Program-made: the position numbers and the translations under genes
Part shown: piece after piece, positions 26,186 through 35,464 of the stretch
Position numbering within the stretch: the first letter of the stretch is position 1
Layout of the letters: each line of letters begins with the position of its first letter
Notes under the pieces: generated by a model
Databases searched by the model: none
The model's input: only the letters and a program-made list of their open reading frames with translations
What the model was told of the DNA's origin: nothing
From: Pseudanabaena sp. UWO311
GTDB lineage: Bacteria > Cyanobacteriota > Cyanobacteriia > Pseudanabaenales > Pseudanabaenaceae
Direction of reading: 5' to 3'
Assembly: GCF_006937785.1 (NCBI RefSeq)
Contig: NZ_SJEE01000003.1
Coordinates: 124,001 to 188,000 of the forward strand
Length of the DNA: 64,000 bases

Positions 26186-26314
26186 GATGAGAATTGCTGG
26201 ACAAAAATCTTCTGGTTGGGCGAAACTGACCACTATAATTTACAGTTGTTATAGATAGGGTAAAGCTTTGCTCTGCGCTATGTTTGTTCCACACATCACA
26301 TTTTGAGATATGTC

Positions 26315-26767
26315 ATGCTCTGCCCGTTTTGTCAGCATACCGATAGCCGTGTTTTAGAATCTCGTTCGGCAGAGGCAGGCTGTAGTATTCGACGCAGACG
26401 CGAATGTCTTAATTGTCATCGTCGGTTTACTACTTACGAACGTATTGAGTTTGTGCCAATTACTGTTTTGAAGCGGGATGGAGCTAGTGAATCCTTCGAT
26501 CGCTCTAAGCTCTTACGTGGCATGATTCGGGCTTGTGAAAAGACAGGGGTATCACAGACAACTTTAGAATCAATCATTGACGAAATCGAAGCACAACTCC
26601 AAGTACGCGATTGCCATCAAGTCTCAAGCGTAGAAATTGGTGAAATGGTGCTGCAATATTTACAGGATGTCAGTGAGGTTGCATATGTGAGATTTGCATC
26701 GGTATACCGACAATTTCGGGGGGTTCGAGATTTTGCCGAAGCTTTAAACCACTTTGCAGCAAATTAA
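26315..26767 (+). CDS. nrdR: Transcriptional repressor NrdR
   Basis: Zinc-ribbon plus ATP-cone repressor of ribonucleotide reductase genes that senses dNTP/ATP levels. 150 residues from the ATG at 26315; the frame opens 4 codons earlier with a TTG, but MLCPFC is the canonical NrdR start. Zinc ligands C3, C6, C31 and C34 ([15 protein letters not shown]). ATP-cone runs from about residue 46 ([29 protein letters not shown]) with [11 protein letters not shown] at its end. No nrd structural gene is in the window. Confidence 0.97.
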   Translation: MLCPFCQHTDSRVLESRSAEAGCSIRRRRECLNCHRRFTTYERIEFVPITVLKRDGASESFDRSKLLRGMIRACEKTGVSQTTLESIIDEIEAQLQVRDCHQVSSVEIGEMVLQYLQDVSEVAYVRFASVYRQFRGVRDFAEALNHFAAN

Positions 26768-26986
26768 CGTCAAGTTTGTTGTTGTGTTAATTAAAATCAA
26801 ACCAAACTATGATTGCCTTGCTATACATAGCTTTTGGGTTTCACAGTAGTGCCAAGCTATACCAAAAGAAATAACTTGTGACAAAAATTTGTAAAGAAAA
26901 GTTGAAATTTTTTATTGACCCTAGCTATAATAACTATGTTTTGTAATCCCGATCGCATTTCAGGGTCTAAATTAGGAGGTATCAAT

Positions 26987-27295
26987 TTGGCAAGGAGACG
27001 TAAGCGCAAAAGTAGACGTCGCCAAGAAGGGCGCAAAATCCTAGAACATATTCCTCAATTTAGTATCGATAGCGGTGAAGACAAGCCTGTGACGGCTGCA
27101 CGAAAGTACATTCATACACATGGTATTCTTCCCCCAGCACTGTTGCTTGTAAGACGTAACGAGCATACAACAGATCGATACTTCTGGGCGGAAAAAGGAC
27201 TATTTGGAGCACAGTATGTTGAAGAAAATCACTTCTTGTTCCCTAGTCTGAAACCACCCGAAGAAAGAGAAGTTGCACTAGCTGGATGTAGATAA
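26987..27295 (+). CDS. DUF3155 protein, conserved in cyanobacteria
   Basis: 102 residues from a TTG at 26987. The Shine-Dalgarno AGGAGG (26974-26979) sits 7 bp before it, which decides this start over the upstream ATG at 26936 or the frame's start at 26915. The strongly basic N-terminus ARRRKRKSRRRQEGRKILEHIPQ suggests nucleic-acid binding; the rest (ARKYIHTHGILPPALLLVRRNEHTTDRYFWAEKGLFGAQYVEENHFLFPSL) is the DUF3155 core. Function unknown. Monocistronic. Confidence 0.88.
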   Translation: MARRRKRKSRRRQEGRKILEHIPQFSIDSGEDKPVTAARKYIHTHGILPPALLLVRRNEHTTDRYFWAEKGLFGAQYVEENHFLFPSLKPPEEREVALAGCR

Positions 27296-27591
27296 ATTTT
27301 TATCAGTCTATTTAGAGCAAGCAAATATCTCGATTTTTCTATTGGTCACTTTTTAATCAATTTTATATATACATGCTTATTTCTTCTACAAACGGCGTTC
27401 ACCGTGGCAATGTGAAGAAATCTGGATTTATTTATAAACTTCTTTAAAAAGTAAATTTCTTATTCTAAGTATGTTTGATTTGTTTTCTTATTAAATATAC
27501 TTAAAATTTTTACAGTTATTTAGGTAGCTGCAAAATGGGGATTTTTATTTATCTATACAGATATTAACTGTTGAGCTATTTTATTACATCT

Positions 27592-27617
27592 TCCAGAAGT
27601 GAAATGTCACTTCTGGA
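27592..27617 (+). terminator. Intrinsic terminator in the DUF3155-lipA spacer
   Basis: A perfect 11-bp stem (TCCAGAAGTGA with TCACTTCTGGA) is followed by a T-run. It is 300 bp after the DUF3155 stop, further than usual, so it may end a long 3' UTR or an unannotated transcript. Confidence 0.7.
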
Positions 27618-27717
27618 TTTTTTTGGGTTTGTAGAAAGGGGGATCTCAAGCCTTTCTTTCAAAGTCTACTTTATGGCGTAAAGCGCTGTTAAAGGCTGTT
27701 TAGGTTTCATGTATCAC

Positions 27718-27766
27718 AAGAAATTTTTTAAAAGTGTTGCTTTGCAACACTTTTAAAAAATTTCTT
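27718..27766. repeat. 23-bp perfect palindrome, loop TTT, upstream of lipA
   Basis: Arms 27718-27740 and 27744-27766 pair exactly; inner core AAGTGTTGC-TTT-GCAACACTT, trailing GGGTTTT. The core is shared with the palindromes at 23802 and 26061. Confidence 0.9.
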
Positions 27767-27883
27767 GGGTTTTGATAAAGCAAAAAGCGCTGTAATTATC
27801 TCTAACTCGCAATAATGTTAGAATACAAAATGTTACAAAAATTGCATGAACTGCATAGGCTAGAAATCTAGGTAATTACAAAT

Positions 27884-28756
27884 ATGGCAGTCAAACCAGA
27901 TTGGTTGCGAGTTAAAGCCCCTCAATGGGAGCGCGTTGGGAATGTTAAAGAAGTCTTGCGCGATTTGGGGCTAAATACTGTTTGCGAAGAAGCATCTTGT
28001 CCAAACATTGGCGAATGCTTTAACCAAGGTACTGCCACATTTTTGATTATGGGGCCAGCTTGTACTCGCGCTTGTCCTTACTGCGATATTGACTTTGAGA
28101 AAAAGCCTCAAGCTCTCGATCCGATGGAGCCAATTAATTTGGGTGAAGCAGTACGTCGGATGAAGCTTAAGCATGTCGTCGTTACTTCTGTTAATCGGGA
28201 TGATTTGCCAGATGGCGGTGCTTCCCAGTTTGTACGGTGCATCGAAGAGATTCGGAAGTTGATGCCACAAACGACAATTGAACTGCTTATTCCTGATCTT
28301 TGTGCTAATTGGGAAGCCTTAGAAACGATTTTGGCAGCCCGACCTCATGTACTTAATCACAATACTGAGACTGTGCCACGGCTTTACCGACGAGTGCGTC
28401 CACAGGGAGAATATCAACGCAGTTTAGAACTATTACGACGAGCTCGTGAAATAGCGCCTTGGGTATATACCAAGTCAGGCATTATGGTAGGAATGAGCGA
28501 AACCAACGAAGAGGTTTTGGAGGTGATGCGTGATTTGCGAACAGTTGATTGCGATATTATTACCATTGGCCAATATCTACAACCTTCGGCAAAGCATTTG
28601 ACTTTGCATGAGTTCGTAACGCCTGAGCAGTTTGAAGCATGGCGGATTGCTGGTGAAGCTATGGGATTTCTACAAGTGGTGTCTTCGCCGCTTACGCGCA
28701 GTTCTTATCATGCAGAACAGGTACAAGCGTTAATGAAGCTATACCCAAAAGTTTAA
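27884..28756 (+). CDS. lipA: Lipoyl synthase
   Basis: Radical-SAM enzyme that inserts two sulfurs into octanoyl groups on lipoyl domains. 290 residues, normal length. Auxiliary cluster cysteines are in [12 protein letters not shown], and the radical-SAM CxxxCxxC is CTRACPYC near residue 60. [16 protein letters not shown] and the C-terminal [12 protein letters not shown] motif (with the auxiliary-cluster Ser) complete the family pattern. Start [19 protein letters not shown] is canonical. Only 24 bp separate it from pglW, but the two are functionally unrelated. Confidence 0.98.
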   Translation: MAVKPDWLRVKAPQWERVGNVKEVLRDLGLNTVCEEASCPNIGECFNQGTATFLIMGPACTRACPYCDIDFEKKPQALDPMEPINLGEAVRRMKLKHVVVTSVNRDDLPDGGASQFVRCIEEIRKLMPQTTIELLIPDLCANWEALETILAARPHVLNHNTETVPRLYRRVRPQGEYQRSLELLRRAREIAPWVYTKSGIMVGMSETNEEVLEVMRDLRTVDCDIITIGQYLQPSAKHLTLHEFVTPEQFEAWRIAGEAMGFLQVVSSPLTRSSYHAEQVQALMKLYPKV

Positions 28757-28780
28757 CGAAATCAATGGAAAATCGAATAA

Positions 28781-31700
28781 ATGCAAGTACCTAGTCCTAG
28801 TAACTGGATAACAGTTACCGAGTCAAATTTTGCTTGGGAGAGAGAAGCTCTCGAATATATACGGCAGCATTTTCCAAACTGTGAACCGTATAGGGCTTGG
28901 TCAAATTTTGAATTTATTGCTAGTGATGGCAGTATTAACGAGATCGATTTGCTAACGTTTACGACTCAAGGGGTGTTTTTAGTAGAGATTAAAAGCCGTC
29001 CAGGGAGACTATCTGGAGATGCTGGAACTTGGTCTTGGGAGAATGATGGCAAGTCTCGCGCTTATGACAATCCGTTGATTTTGGCAAATAGCAAAGCTAA
29101 GAAATTACGATCGCTACTTGGATCTCAAAAAGCATTTCGTGGAAAGTATAAGTTGCCATTTATCGAAGCCTTAGTTTTTTGTTCTGCTCCTGATTTGAAG
29201 TGTGATTTAAAGGATAATGCTCGATTTCGGATTTGTTTACGCGATCGCTTAGCGACAGCGACTACACCAATGCGAGCGGGAATTATGGCAGCTTTATTGA
29301 AACGGGATTGCCCTGGGCTAGACGAACAACCTAAAGGGATACACGATCGTCCGACGAGTAAAGCCTTTGCCCTAGCAATGGAACAAGCTGGAATTCGCGT
29401 ATCTCAGCAACAACGCAGGGTTAGTGATTACAATCTTGAGTCACAGATTGGAGAGGGGCTGGGCTATCAGGATTGGCTTGCAAAGCATGTTAGCTTACCG
29501 AACTCCGTAAGGCGAGTGCGGTTGTATCTGGTGCATAGTAACTGGCCAGATGTGCAAAAAAAAATTGTCGAACGAGCTGCATTACGGGAATTTCAGTTAC
29601 TCGAATCCTTGCAGCATCCTGGGATTTTACGGGCTTATGGTTATACAGAGCATCAGCTTGGCTCGGCAATTATTTTCGATCACGATCCTTCTTCAATGCG
29701 ATTAGATCTCTATCTAGTTCAGCATAAGGACATTTTAAGCGTGGATATTCGGTTAGATCTATTACGGCAAATTACCGAAGCTGTGGCTTATGCCCATCAG
29801 AAACGAGTTGTTCATCGTGCACTCTGTCCGCAAAGCATTTTTGTAGTGCAGCTATCTCGACAAAGGCGACAAATCAAAATTCTCAATTGGCAGGTTGGCT
29901 ATCGTGGCGATGCTTCGACAACGGGTGGGGAGATGGCGATCGCCGCAACTAGTCATGTGGAAGTACTAGTTGATGACATCAGTAAGGCATATCTCGCTCC
30001 AGAAGCTCTATCTAACATAAGTGAGGGAGAACATCTTGACGTTTTTTCCTTAGGAGCGATCGCTTATCATCTATTCTCTGGGAAGCCACCTGCTAGTGAT
30101 GGCGCAGAACTCAGCAACAAGTTAAGAGCGACGAAGGGATTACAAATCAGTGGTGTAATTGACGGGGTGGGCAAGGAATTACAGGATCTGATTCAGTTGA
30201 GTACCCATCCTGATGTGAGTTTGCGGATCGACTCCACAGTGGAGTTTCTTGAGCGTTTGGAATTGGTTGAAGAGGAATTGACCACTCCTAGCGAACAGTT
30301 TGTCGAAGATCCAATTGTTGCGCAAAAAGGAGATATTCTAGCGGGAGGTTTTCAGATATTGCATCGTCTAGGTCAGGGAGGGTCAGCGATCGCTTTTTTA
30401 GTTGAGCTCGATGGTCAAGAGTTTGTAATCAAGGTTGCGAACGATCCTGAGTATAACGATCGCCTACGCGGTGAATCCGAAGTTTTACAAAAGCTACATC
30501 ACGAGGCAATTGTAGAGTTTCGTGGAACTTCGATGATTGGCGATCGCTTTGCCTTTTTGATGAACCCGATCTATGTCGAGAAAAAAGCTGAGAAAAAAAT
30601 CGAAACCTTAGGACAAAGACTGCGCCGAGAAGGAAGACTACATTTAGAATTACTAGAGCGATTTGGAGAAGATTTGCTCAATGCGGTGCGCTATTTGGAA
30701 GATCAAAAGCTCTATCACCGTGATATCAAACCCGATAATATCGCCGTTGGTCAGGTGGGACGGGGCGATCGCCTCCATGCGGTTTTGTTTGATTTTTCAC
30801 TTTCCAAAGTACCAATAGATCAGATTCGAGCGGGAACTACGGGCTATCTCGATCCATTACTACCCCTAAGAAAACCACCGATCTGGGATAGCTATGCAGA
30901 ACGCTATGCTGTCGCTATTACTCTGTATGAATTGGCGACAGGGACGATTCCGAAATGGGGAGATGGTATTAGCGATCCTTCTTTTTTGGAATGCGAGATT
31001 ACGATTGATGCAGAGTTATTTGATTTGGCTTTACGAGATAGCCTGCCAGAGTTTTTTGCTAAGTCACTAAAGCGCAATTTTGCCGATCGCTTTGATAATG
31101 CAGAACAAATGCTGCGGGAATGGCGGGAATGTTTTGCGGGACTAGAACCATCGGGAGCAACTCTCACAGAAGAAGAGCGCATCAACCTACAAGAGCAAAT
31201 TGCGATCGCTACAGAGGATACTCCCATCGCTGAGCTGGGGCTAGGAGCGAGGGCATTGCAAGCACTCGATCGCCACAACATATTGACAGTTAAGGAATTG
31301 CTATCAGTACAGACAGCTTGGCTGGTGAGTCTGCGGGGTGTCGGGAATAAAACTAGGCGTGAGATTGCTGATGTTGTCAAACAGTTCCGCGATCGCATGG
31401 ATATCACCGAAGTAGAGCTTAGTAAGGTGGGCTATCAGCCTATATCGCAGAATGTGGTCGATCCTAGCAAGCTCAGTATTAATACGCTGGTGCAACGCAT
31501 CATCCGCGCTAGTGGCAAAGGGTCACCGAAATCTAAAAGTAGTTGGGCGAAGGATTCGGCAATTGTGAAATTGCGAAGTGATGTCGCCGACATTTTGGCG
31601 GCGGCAGGATTGGTGATGTCGCTAGACGAGGCGGCGACGGCGATTTTGGTGGCGAGGGGTTCGGATTATGATGAGCCGCAACGCACTAACTATGCGATCG

Positions 31701-32914
31701 CTATTTTGCGAATTGTTTTAGAAGTGGAAGCGGAGATGGCAAAACCTCGGTTTAAGCTTTATGAAAATAAGCTAGATGATAATCAAGATGACGCGAAGCC
31801 TTCTCTAGCATCGCCTTTGATCGCTGCTGATATCGAAGCCTTTAACTATGCGATCGCCTTGGGGCAGGTCGCTGATCGCTTGGCACAAAGCGATCCACTG
31901 TTACCGCCAAGTCGATCAATTTCGCAATTGAGGGAAATTTCTGTACCTGTGACGATGGAGACTCTGAATGAGTCTAGACTGATGCGGTTGGCGGCGGTGG
32001 CTTCGTATCAGGCGGCGCTATCTAGTCGGCAAGAGTTTTATCCGCGTGGCATGGAAGCAGAACGGGCACTCAAATTGTCCCAAGGCGCGTTATTTGGGGT
32101 AAATAATCTGACGGTCGTGGAAATCCGCGATCGCATTGCTAGTCGCTATCCCGCAGCTGAGAAGATACCAGACCATCCGCAACTTGATGAATTGCTGACG
32201 GCAGCAGGGTTAGAATTTCGCTGGGATGCAACGGGGGCAAAAGGTTGGGGCTGCTATGTGAATCGCTTGTTTAGTCCTTATTCTGATTCGTCTTCTGTAA
32301 ATTCCTTTTCACGGCAACCGACGGCTTTGGGTACGCTGATTTTGGGTGAGATCGATGAGGCGGCGGCTGATGCACGGTTATTTGAGGAGAAGTTGCAACG
32401 TGGAATTAAGCAGGGATCTTTTTTGGTGATGCTGGTTTTGCCAACCTATTACCAACAGGCGATCGCGGAAATCTCTAACCGATTGCCCGTGGTACATCTT
32501 AGTTTTGAGGATATGCTGCTCGATGCTTTGCAAGAGGTTGCTGATGCTGCTAAGGTCAACTGGGAGTTGGTAATTGAGACTGATGCAAAACCCGATGAAG
32601 GGGATTGGGACAAGTTATTATTGCTGGTTGATCGCGCATTAGCCTTAGTCGATCGACGATTAGCTGCGGCTAATTGCACGGTTTTATTAAGCTATGTGGG
32701 AATGCTGGCAAGGTATGATCGCTTGAATTGGCTTGAGAAATGGCGAGATCGGGTGGGTGATGATTTGGCTGGTTTATGGGTTTTAGTGCCAGGCGATCGG
32801 CAAGCATTTTTAGAAGGTAAAGCGATTCCCTTATTGAGTCCTTCGCAGAAAGTAACCGTTCCCAAAGGCTGGCTAGAAAATCGACATCGGGCAGTCAGCC
32901 CAGACTTACAATAG
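28781..32914 (+). CDS. pglW: BREX type 2 (Pgl) protein kinase PglW with NERD domain
   Basis: Large kinase of the phage-growth-limitation/BREX-2 system. 1377 residues. Order: NERD nuclease-related domain (about 15-130, with EIDLLTFTTQGVFLVEIKS), a first kinase-like domain (about 230-490), a second kinase (about 525-780), a helix-hairpin-helix segment (SLRGVGNKTRREI, about 850), and a long C-terminal region. The first kinase copy has HRALCPQS in place of HRDxxxxN and no DFG, so it looks like a pseudokinase. The second has LGQGGSAIAF, FVIKVAND, HRDIKPDN (about 645) and DFS for DFG, so it may be active. Start ATG at 28781. Next on the strand, after an inverted xis remnant, comes the broken pglX. 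Confidence 0.93.
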   Translation: MQVPSPSNWITVTESNFAWEREALEYIRQHFPNCEPYRAWSNFEFIASDGSINEIDLLTFTTQGVFLVEIKSRPGRLSGDAGTWSWENDGKSRAYDNPLILANSKAKKLRSLLGSQKAFRGKYKLPFIEALVFCSAPDLKCDLKDNARFRICLRDRLATATTPMRAGIMAALLKRDCPGLDEQPKGIHDRPTSKAFALAMEQAGIRVSQQQRRVSDYNLESQIGEGLGYQDWLAKHVSLPNSVRRVRLYLVHSNWPDVQKKIVERAALREFQLLESLQHPGILRAYGYTEHQLGSAIIFDHDPSSMRLDLYLVQHKDILSVDIRLDLLRQITEAVAYAHQKRVVHRALCPQSIFVVQLSRQRRQIKILNWQVGYRGDASTTGGEMAIAATSHVEVLVDDISKAYLAPEALSNISEGEHLDVFSLGAIAYHLFSGKPPASDGAELSNKLRATKGLQISGVIDGVGKELQDLIQLSTHPDVSLRIDSTVEFLERLELVEEELTTPSEQFVEDPIVAQKGDILAGGFQILHRLGQGGSAIAFLVELDGQEFVIKVANDPEYNDRLRGESEVLQKLHHEAIVEFRGTSMIGDRFAFLMNPIYVEKKAEKKIETLGQRLRREGRLHLELLERFGEDLLNAVRYLEDQKLYHRDIKPDNIAVGQVGRGDRLHAVLFDFSLSKVPIDQIRAGTTGYLDPLLPLRKPPIWDSYAERYAVAITLYELATGTIPKWGDGISDPSFLECEITIDAELFDLALRDSLPEFFAKSLKRNFADRFDNAEQMLREWRECFAGLEPSGATLTEEERINLQEQIAIATEDTPIAELGLGARALQALDRHNILTVKELLSVQTAWLVSLRGVGNKTRREIADVVKQFRDRMDITEVELSKVGYQPISQNVVDPSKLSINTLVQRIIRASGKGSPKSKSSWAKDSAIVKLRSDVADILAAAGLVMSLDEAATAILVARGSDYDEPQRTNYAIAILRIVLEVEAEMAKPRFKLYENKLDDNQDDAKPSLASPLIAADIEAFNYAIALGQVADRLAQSDPLLPPSRSISQLREISVPVTMETLNESRLMRLAAVASYQAALSSRQEFYPRGMEAERALKLSQGALFGVNNLTVVEIRDRIASRYPAAEKIPDHPQLDELLTAAGLEFRWDATGAKGWGCYVNRLFSPYSDSSSVNSFSRQPTALGTLILGEIDEAAADARLFEEKLQRGIKQGSFLVMLVLPTYYQQAIAEISNRLPVVHLSFEDMLLDALQEVADAAKVNWELVIETDAKPDEGDWDKLLLLVDRALALVDRRLAAANCTVLLSYVGMLARYDRLNWLEKWRDRVGDDLAGLWVLVPGDRQAFLEGKAIPLLSPSQKVTVPKGWLENRHRAVSPDLQ

Positions 32915-32936
32915 TTGCCTTGGCTATGATTTCTAC

Positions 32937-33269
32937 TTAACTAACCGCAAAATCGGTGTATTTGCAGAGATTTGGCGGATCGAAGGCGAGGACAATATCT
33001 GTTTTAGGAATGCCGAGATCTACTAACTTATTGGCTATGCCAATTTCTGTACCGTCTTGCTGAATCCAAATTTTATTATCGATAATGTCAAGGTGAAGAA
33101 CAACGCCGTAGACTCGTTTGGAGTTGCGCCAACCCACATAGATGAGTTGATAATGGTCATGTTCGGTATCAAAAATAGTTTCAGCGCGAATTCGGGTATC
33201 CCAAACTAGGCTGGCATGTTCTTTTAGGAGGTTTTGGATATGTTGACGGTATTGGGAGATGGTATCCAT
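32937..33269 (-). CDS. xisI: XisI-family protein
   Basis: 110 residues, normal XisI length. IQNLLKEHA, YQLIYVGWRNSKRVYGVVLHLDIIDNKIWIQQDGTEIGIANKLVDLGIPKTDIVLAFDPP is the standard family core. XisI was named from fdxN-element excision control in Anabaena, but XisH-XisI pairs are widespread in cyanobacteria away from any such element. Here the XisH partner is truncated (next entry) and the pair lies inverted between pglW and pglX. Read-out of function is not possible; XisI is probably orphaned. Confidence 0.93.
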   Translation of the reverse strand: MDTISQYRQHIQNLLKEHASLVWDTRIRAETIFDTEHDHYQLIYVGWRNSKRVYGVVLHLDIIDNKIWIQQDGTEIGIANKLVDLGIPKTDIVLAFDPPNLCKYTDFAVS

Positions 33270-33348
33270 AGGGATCGTGGGTTATTTGCCAATTTTCTTT
33301 TTCAAGGGCGTGTCTGACAACTTGGTGAAATAGATCGCGGGCTGACAT
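33181..33348 (-). pseudogene. xisH: Truncated xisH fused into the xisI start
   Basis: The minus-strand ATG at 33346-33348, preceded by a good AGGAGG, opens MSARDLFHQVVRHALEKENWQITHDPYG, the XisH N-terminus. After about 28 codons (near 33265) the sequence runs directly into the xisI coding start in another frame and stops at 33181. Intact XisH is about 138 residues, so about 110 codons are deleted. XisI keeps its own ATG inside the junction. Confidence 0.85.
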
Positions 33349-33423
33349 TGCTTTCCTCCTGATATCCCAGTTTATCCTACGCTTTTAAGATCATATAATT
33401 GACCCTACAATTCTATAAAAACT

Positions 33424-34353
33424 ATGCCGATCGCTCGCTCATCATTGCTCAAAGATTTACAAGTTCTCTTGAAGAAGTTGGAGGATGACTTGATCGATCG
33501 CAGCACATCTACAGAAATACCCGAAATCGGGTTGCGGTTGCGGAGTACCTATGAGCAGGCAAAGAAGGCACAGCATACGGCGCAGAGTTTTGAGGAATGG
33601 CGATCGCTTTCTGTGGCGCAGGTGGCGGCGGCTTGGGTATTGAGTTGTGTATTTGTGCGATTTCTGGAAGATAACAAAATGATCGAGCCGCCGAGGTTGG
33701 CGGGGGTGGGAGATCGCTTGTCACGGGCAAGGGATGAGCATGAGTTATATTTTCAAAAATTTCCCACCCATAGCGATCGCGATTATTTGTTGGCGGTTTT
33801 TCAGGATTTGGCGAAGTTGCCTGTGGCGGGGGAAGTATTTGGCGAGGGGAATGGTATCTGGCGGATGGCGAATTGGTTGAGTGGGGATGCGGCGGCGTTG
33901 TTGTTGCGGTTCTTTCAAAAAATTGATGCGAATACGGGTTTGTTAGTCCATGATTTTACGGATTCTAATTGGGATGCCAGATTTTTGGGCGATCTCTATC
34001 AGGACTTGTCGGAGGCGGTGCGGAAGCAGTATGCGTTGTTGCAGACTCCTGATTTTGTGGAGGCGTTTATTTTGGATCGCACGTTGGAACCTGCGCTGAA
34101 GGAGTTTGGTTTGGATGGTTTCAAGATGATCGATCCTGCCTGTGGGTCGGGGCATTTCCTGTTGGGCAGTTTTACGCGGCTATGCGATCGCCTATCACGC
34201 AACAATCCTAGCCAAAATATGCGGGTGTTGGTACAAAATTGCGAAACATTGGGAAATTCTTTAACCAGTAAATTTACTGTTATGCCATTCAAGATATTCG
34301 TTGTCTGGCAAATATTTTGGATTTTCAGGAATATACAATTTTCTCCCGTGTAA
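33424..34353 (+). pseudogene. pglX: 5' fragment of pglX (BREX type 2 adenine methyltransferase)
   Basis: Residues 1 to about 274 match a PglX N-terminus: helical domain (ARSSLLKDLQVLLKKLEDDLIDRS, AQVAAAWVLSCVFVRFLEDN) then the SAM-binding motif I, MIDPACGSGHFLLGSF. After MRVLVQN, near 34242, homology ends; the remaining codons are antisense to the HNH gene and end at 34353. The catalytic NPP(Y/F) motif and target-recognition region are gone. Intact PglX is about 1,200 residues. A separate C-terminal scrap lies at 35255-35464. As it stands this cannot be an active methyltransferase. Confidence 0.85.
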
Positions 34354-35202
34354 AGCATAGTATTCTCTACCATTTTCGTATTCTTCCTTAATTCGATTAC
34401 TAACTTCTACCTGAAAGTTTTTTGTAACTGTGAGATAGAATCCATCAAATAAGCGGTGTAGATCAGCACGAAGTAAAATGCCATTATTAGGCGCATGAGG
34501 ACCGTTTTCTGCAAAGTTCCTTATGTGAGCTGCCTCTAAGGCTGGCAAAGTTTTTTCGCCTGTAATTGCACATTTTCTCTGATATATATCAGTTATCAAA
34601 ACACGAAATGCACCTTGTCCCAAGCGAGGATTCACAGAATAAGATTTTCCATAACCAGAACCAGACGGTCTAAGTTTATCTAAACTAGAATCTACTAATG
34701 TATTGCTTGAGACCGAAGAAACTTTTTTAAGATTCTCTTGAACTTGTAACCACAATCTATTTCCTATCTCCGTCTCTGTATTGTAGGTCTTGCCTTGAAC
34801 AATATTGAGCTTCCAGTCTTCTGGAATAGGTATCCAATCTTCTCTCTTAAAGAAAAATGGTTCTAATAAAATACTACATCCAACATTTGGATTAGGGACA
34901 TCAGGTTTATTATTACTTCTTCTATATTTAATTATTTTTGACCTAAAATCTTGAAAAGAGCTAACTCCATTTTTTTCTTGGAAAGCCTCCCAAGCTATTG
35001 TCATTGGTAGGTCAGAATATCGCATAAAGTAGCCGCCACCAGCTATATAGTTAAGTGGACTATGTAACTTGAACAGGAAAATTTCAATCTCTTTTTTGAA
35101 TGGAGGTCTGCCACTAGGCTGCCAAAAATTCACTTCATCTGGCTGCAATTGAGATAAGAACTTATACCAATCATTGTCTGTGACTCCTACCCAAAATTTC
35201 AT
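34261..35202 (-). CDS. HNH endonuclease (predicted restriction-type) inserted in pglX
   Basis: 313 residues from the ATG at 35200-35202 (MKFWVGVTDNDWYKFL); the open frame runs 51 codons further into pglX remnant sequence, which I exclude. The N-terminal domain (residues 1-120) has the FWQPSG...FLFKL substrate-binding-like form seen in such enzymes. The HNH nuclease domain is near 215-275: RKCAITGEKTLPALEAAHIR, then NNGILLRADLHRLFDGFYLTV, keeping the Cys-x-x-Thr, His, Asn and His positions. It is antisense to the island and more AT-rich than pglX flanks, so it was probably acquired. It may act as a stand-alone restriction nuclease. Confidence 0.9.
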   Translation of the reverse strand: MKFWVGVTDNDWYKFLSQLQPDEVNFWQPSGRPPFKKEIEIFLFKLHSPLNYIAGGGYFMRYSDLPMTIAWEAFQEKNGVSSFQDFRSKIIKYRRSNNKPDVPNPNVGCSILLEPFFFKREDWIPIPEDWKLNIVQGKTYNTETEIGNRLWLQVQENLKKVSSVSSNTLVDSSLDKLRPSGSGYGKSYSVNPRLGQGAFRVLITDIYQRKCAITGEKTLPALEAAHIRNFAENGPHAPNNGILLRADLHRLFDGFYLTVTKNFQVEVSNRIKEEYENGREYYALHGRKLYIPENPKYLPDNEYLEWHNSKFTG

Positions 35203-35254
35203 ACTAACTGTTAGTGAAAAAGATATTTTTAAGTTATAACGATTATATGTCCTA

Positions 35255-35464
35255 TTGCTTATGATGGTCGCGCCATTACTAGCCAGTTTAGTCGAGCTAA
35301 TCCCTTGGCTCAAACAATGGCACAACGACATAGATTCAGAATTCGGCTTAGCCATGGGTGACTATTACGAAGTATTTTTGATTGAAGAAGCTAAAGCGAT
35401 CGGGCATACGGTTGAGAGTTTGAGGATGTGGGAACCCGTTGGCAAAGTAAAAAGTAAAAAGTAA
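35255..35464 (+). pseudogene. pglX: 3' fragment of pglX
   Basis: Codons from about 35265 encode LLASLVELIPWLKQWHNDIDSEFG...MGDYYEVFLIEEAKAIGHTVESLRMWEP, the typical end of a PglX protein (VPWLKQWHN...GDYY...EEA...L). It is in the same direction as the 5' fragment but separated from it by the HNH gene and about 850 missing codons. It ends in the AAAAAGT tandem repeat, whose frame supplies the stop. Confidence 0.8.

Larger units (their letters stand above)
27296..27883. other. 588-bp spacer with terminator and palindrome
   Basis: Holds the probable DUF3155 terminator at 27592-27617 and a 23-bp perfect palindrome at 27718-27766. The first 290 bp are AT-rich without a supported gene; only a 24-codon ORF at 27373 is present and is not convincing. 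A non-coding transcript ending at 27617 cannot be excluded. Confidence 0.6.

Noticed and set aside
27373-27447. 24-codon ORF in the spacer between DUF3155 and lipA
   Set aside because: Too short, no Shine-Dalgarno and no recognisable photosystem or other small-protein pattern.
32937-33348. A site-specific excision system (fdxN-element type) at the BREX island
   Set aside because: XisI is present but XisH is broken and there is no recombinase (XisF/XerC type) or repeat pair marking an excisable element.
34242-34353. The C-terminal tail of the open pglX 5' fragment as real PglX sequence
   Set aside because: From about 34242 on it is antisense to the end of the HNH gene and does not resemble PglX. 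It is read-through into inserted DNA.
35203-35355. N-terminal extension of the HNH protein
   Set aside because: The extra 51 codons are antisense to pglX's 3' remnant and to the junction. The internal ATG at 35200-35202 begins the family-like MKFWVGVTDNDW.
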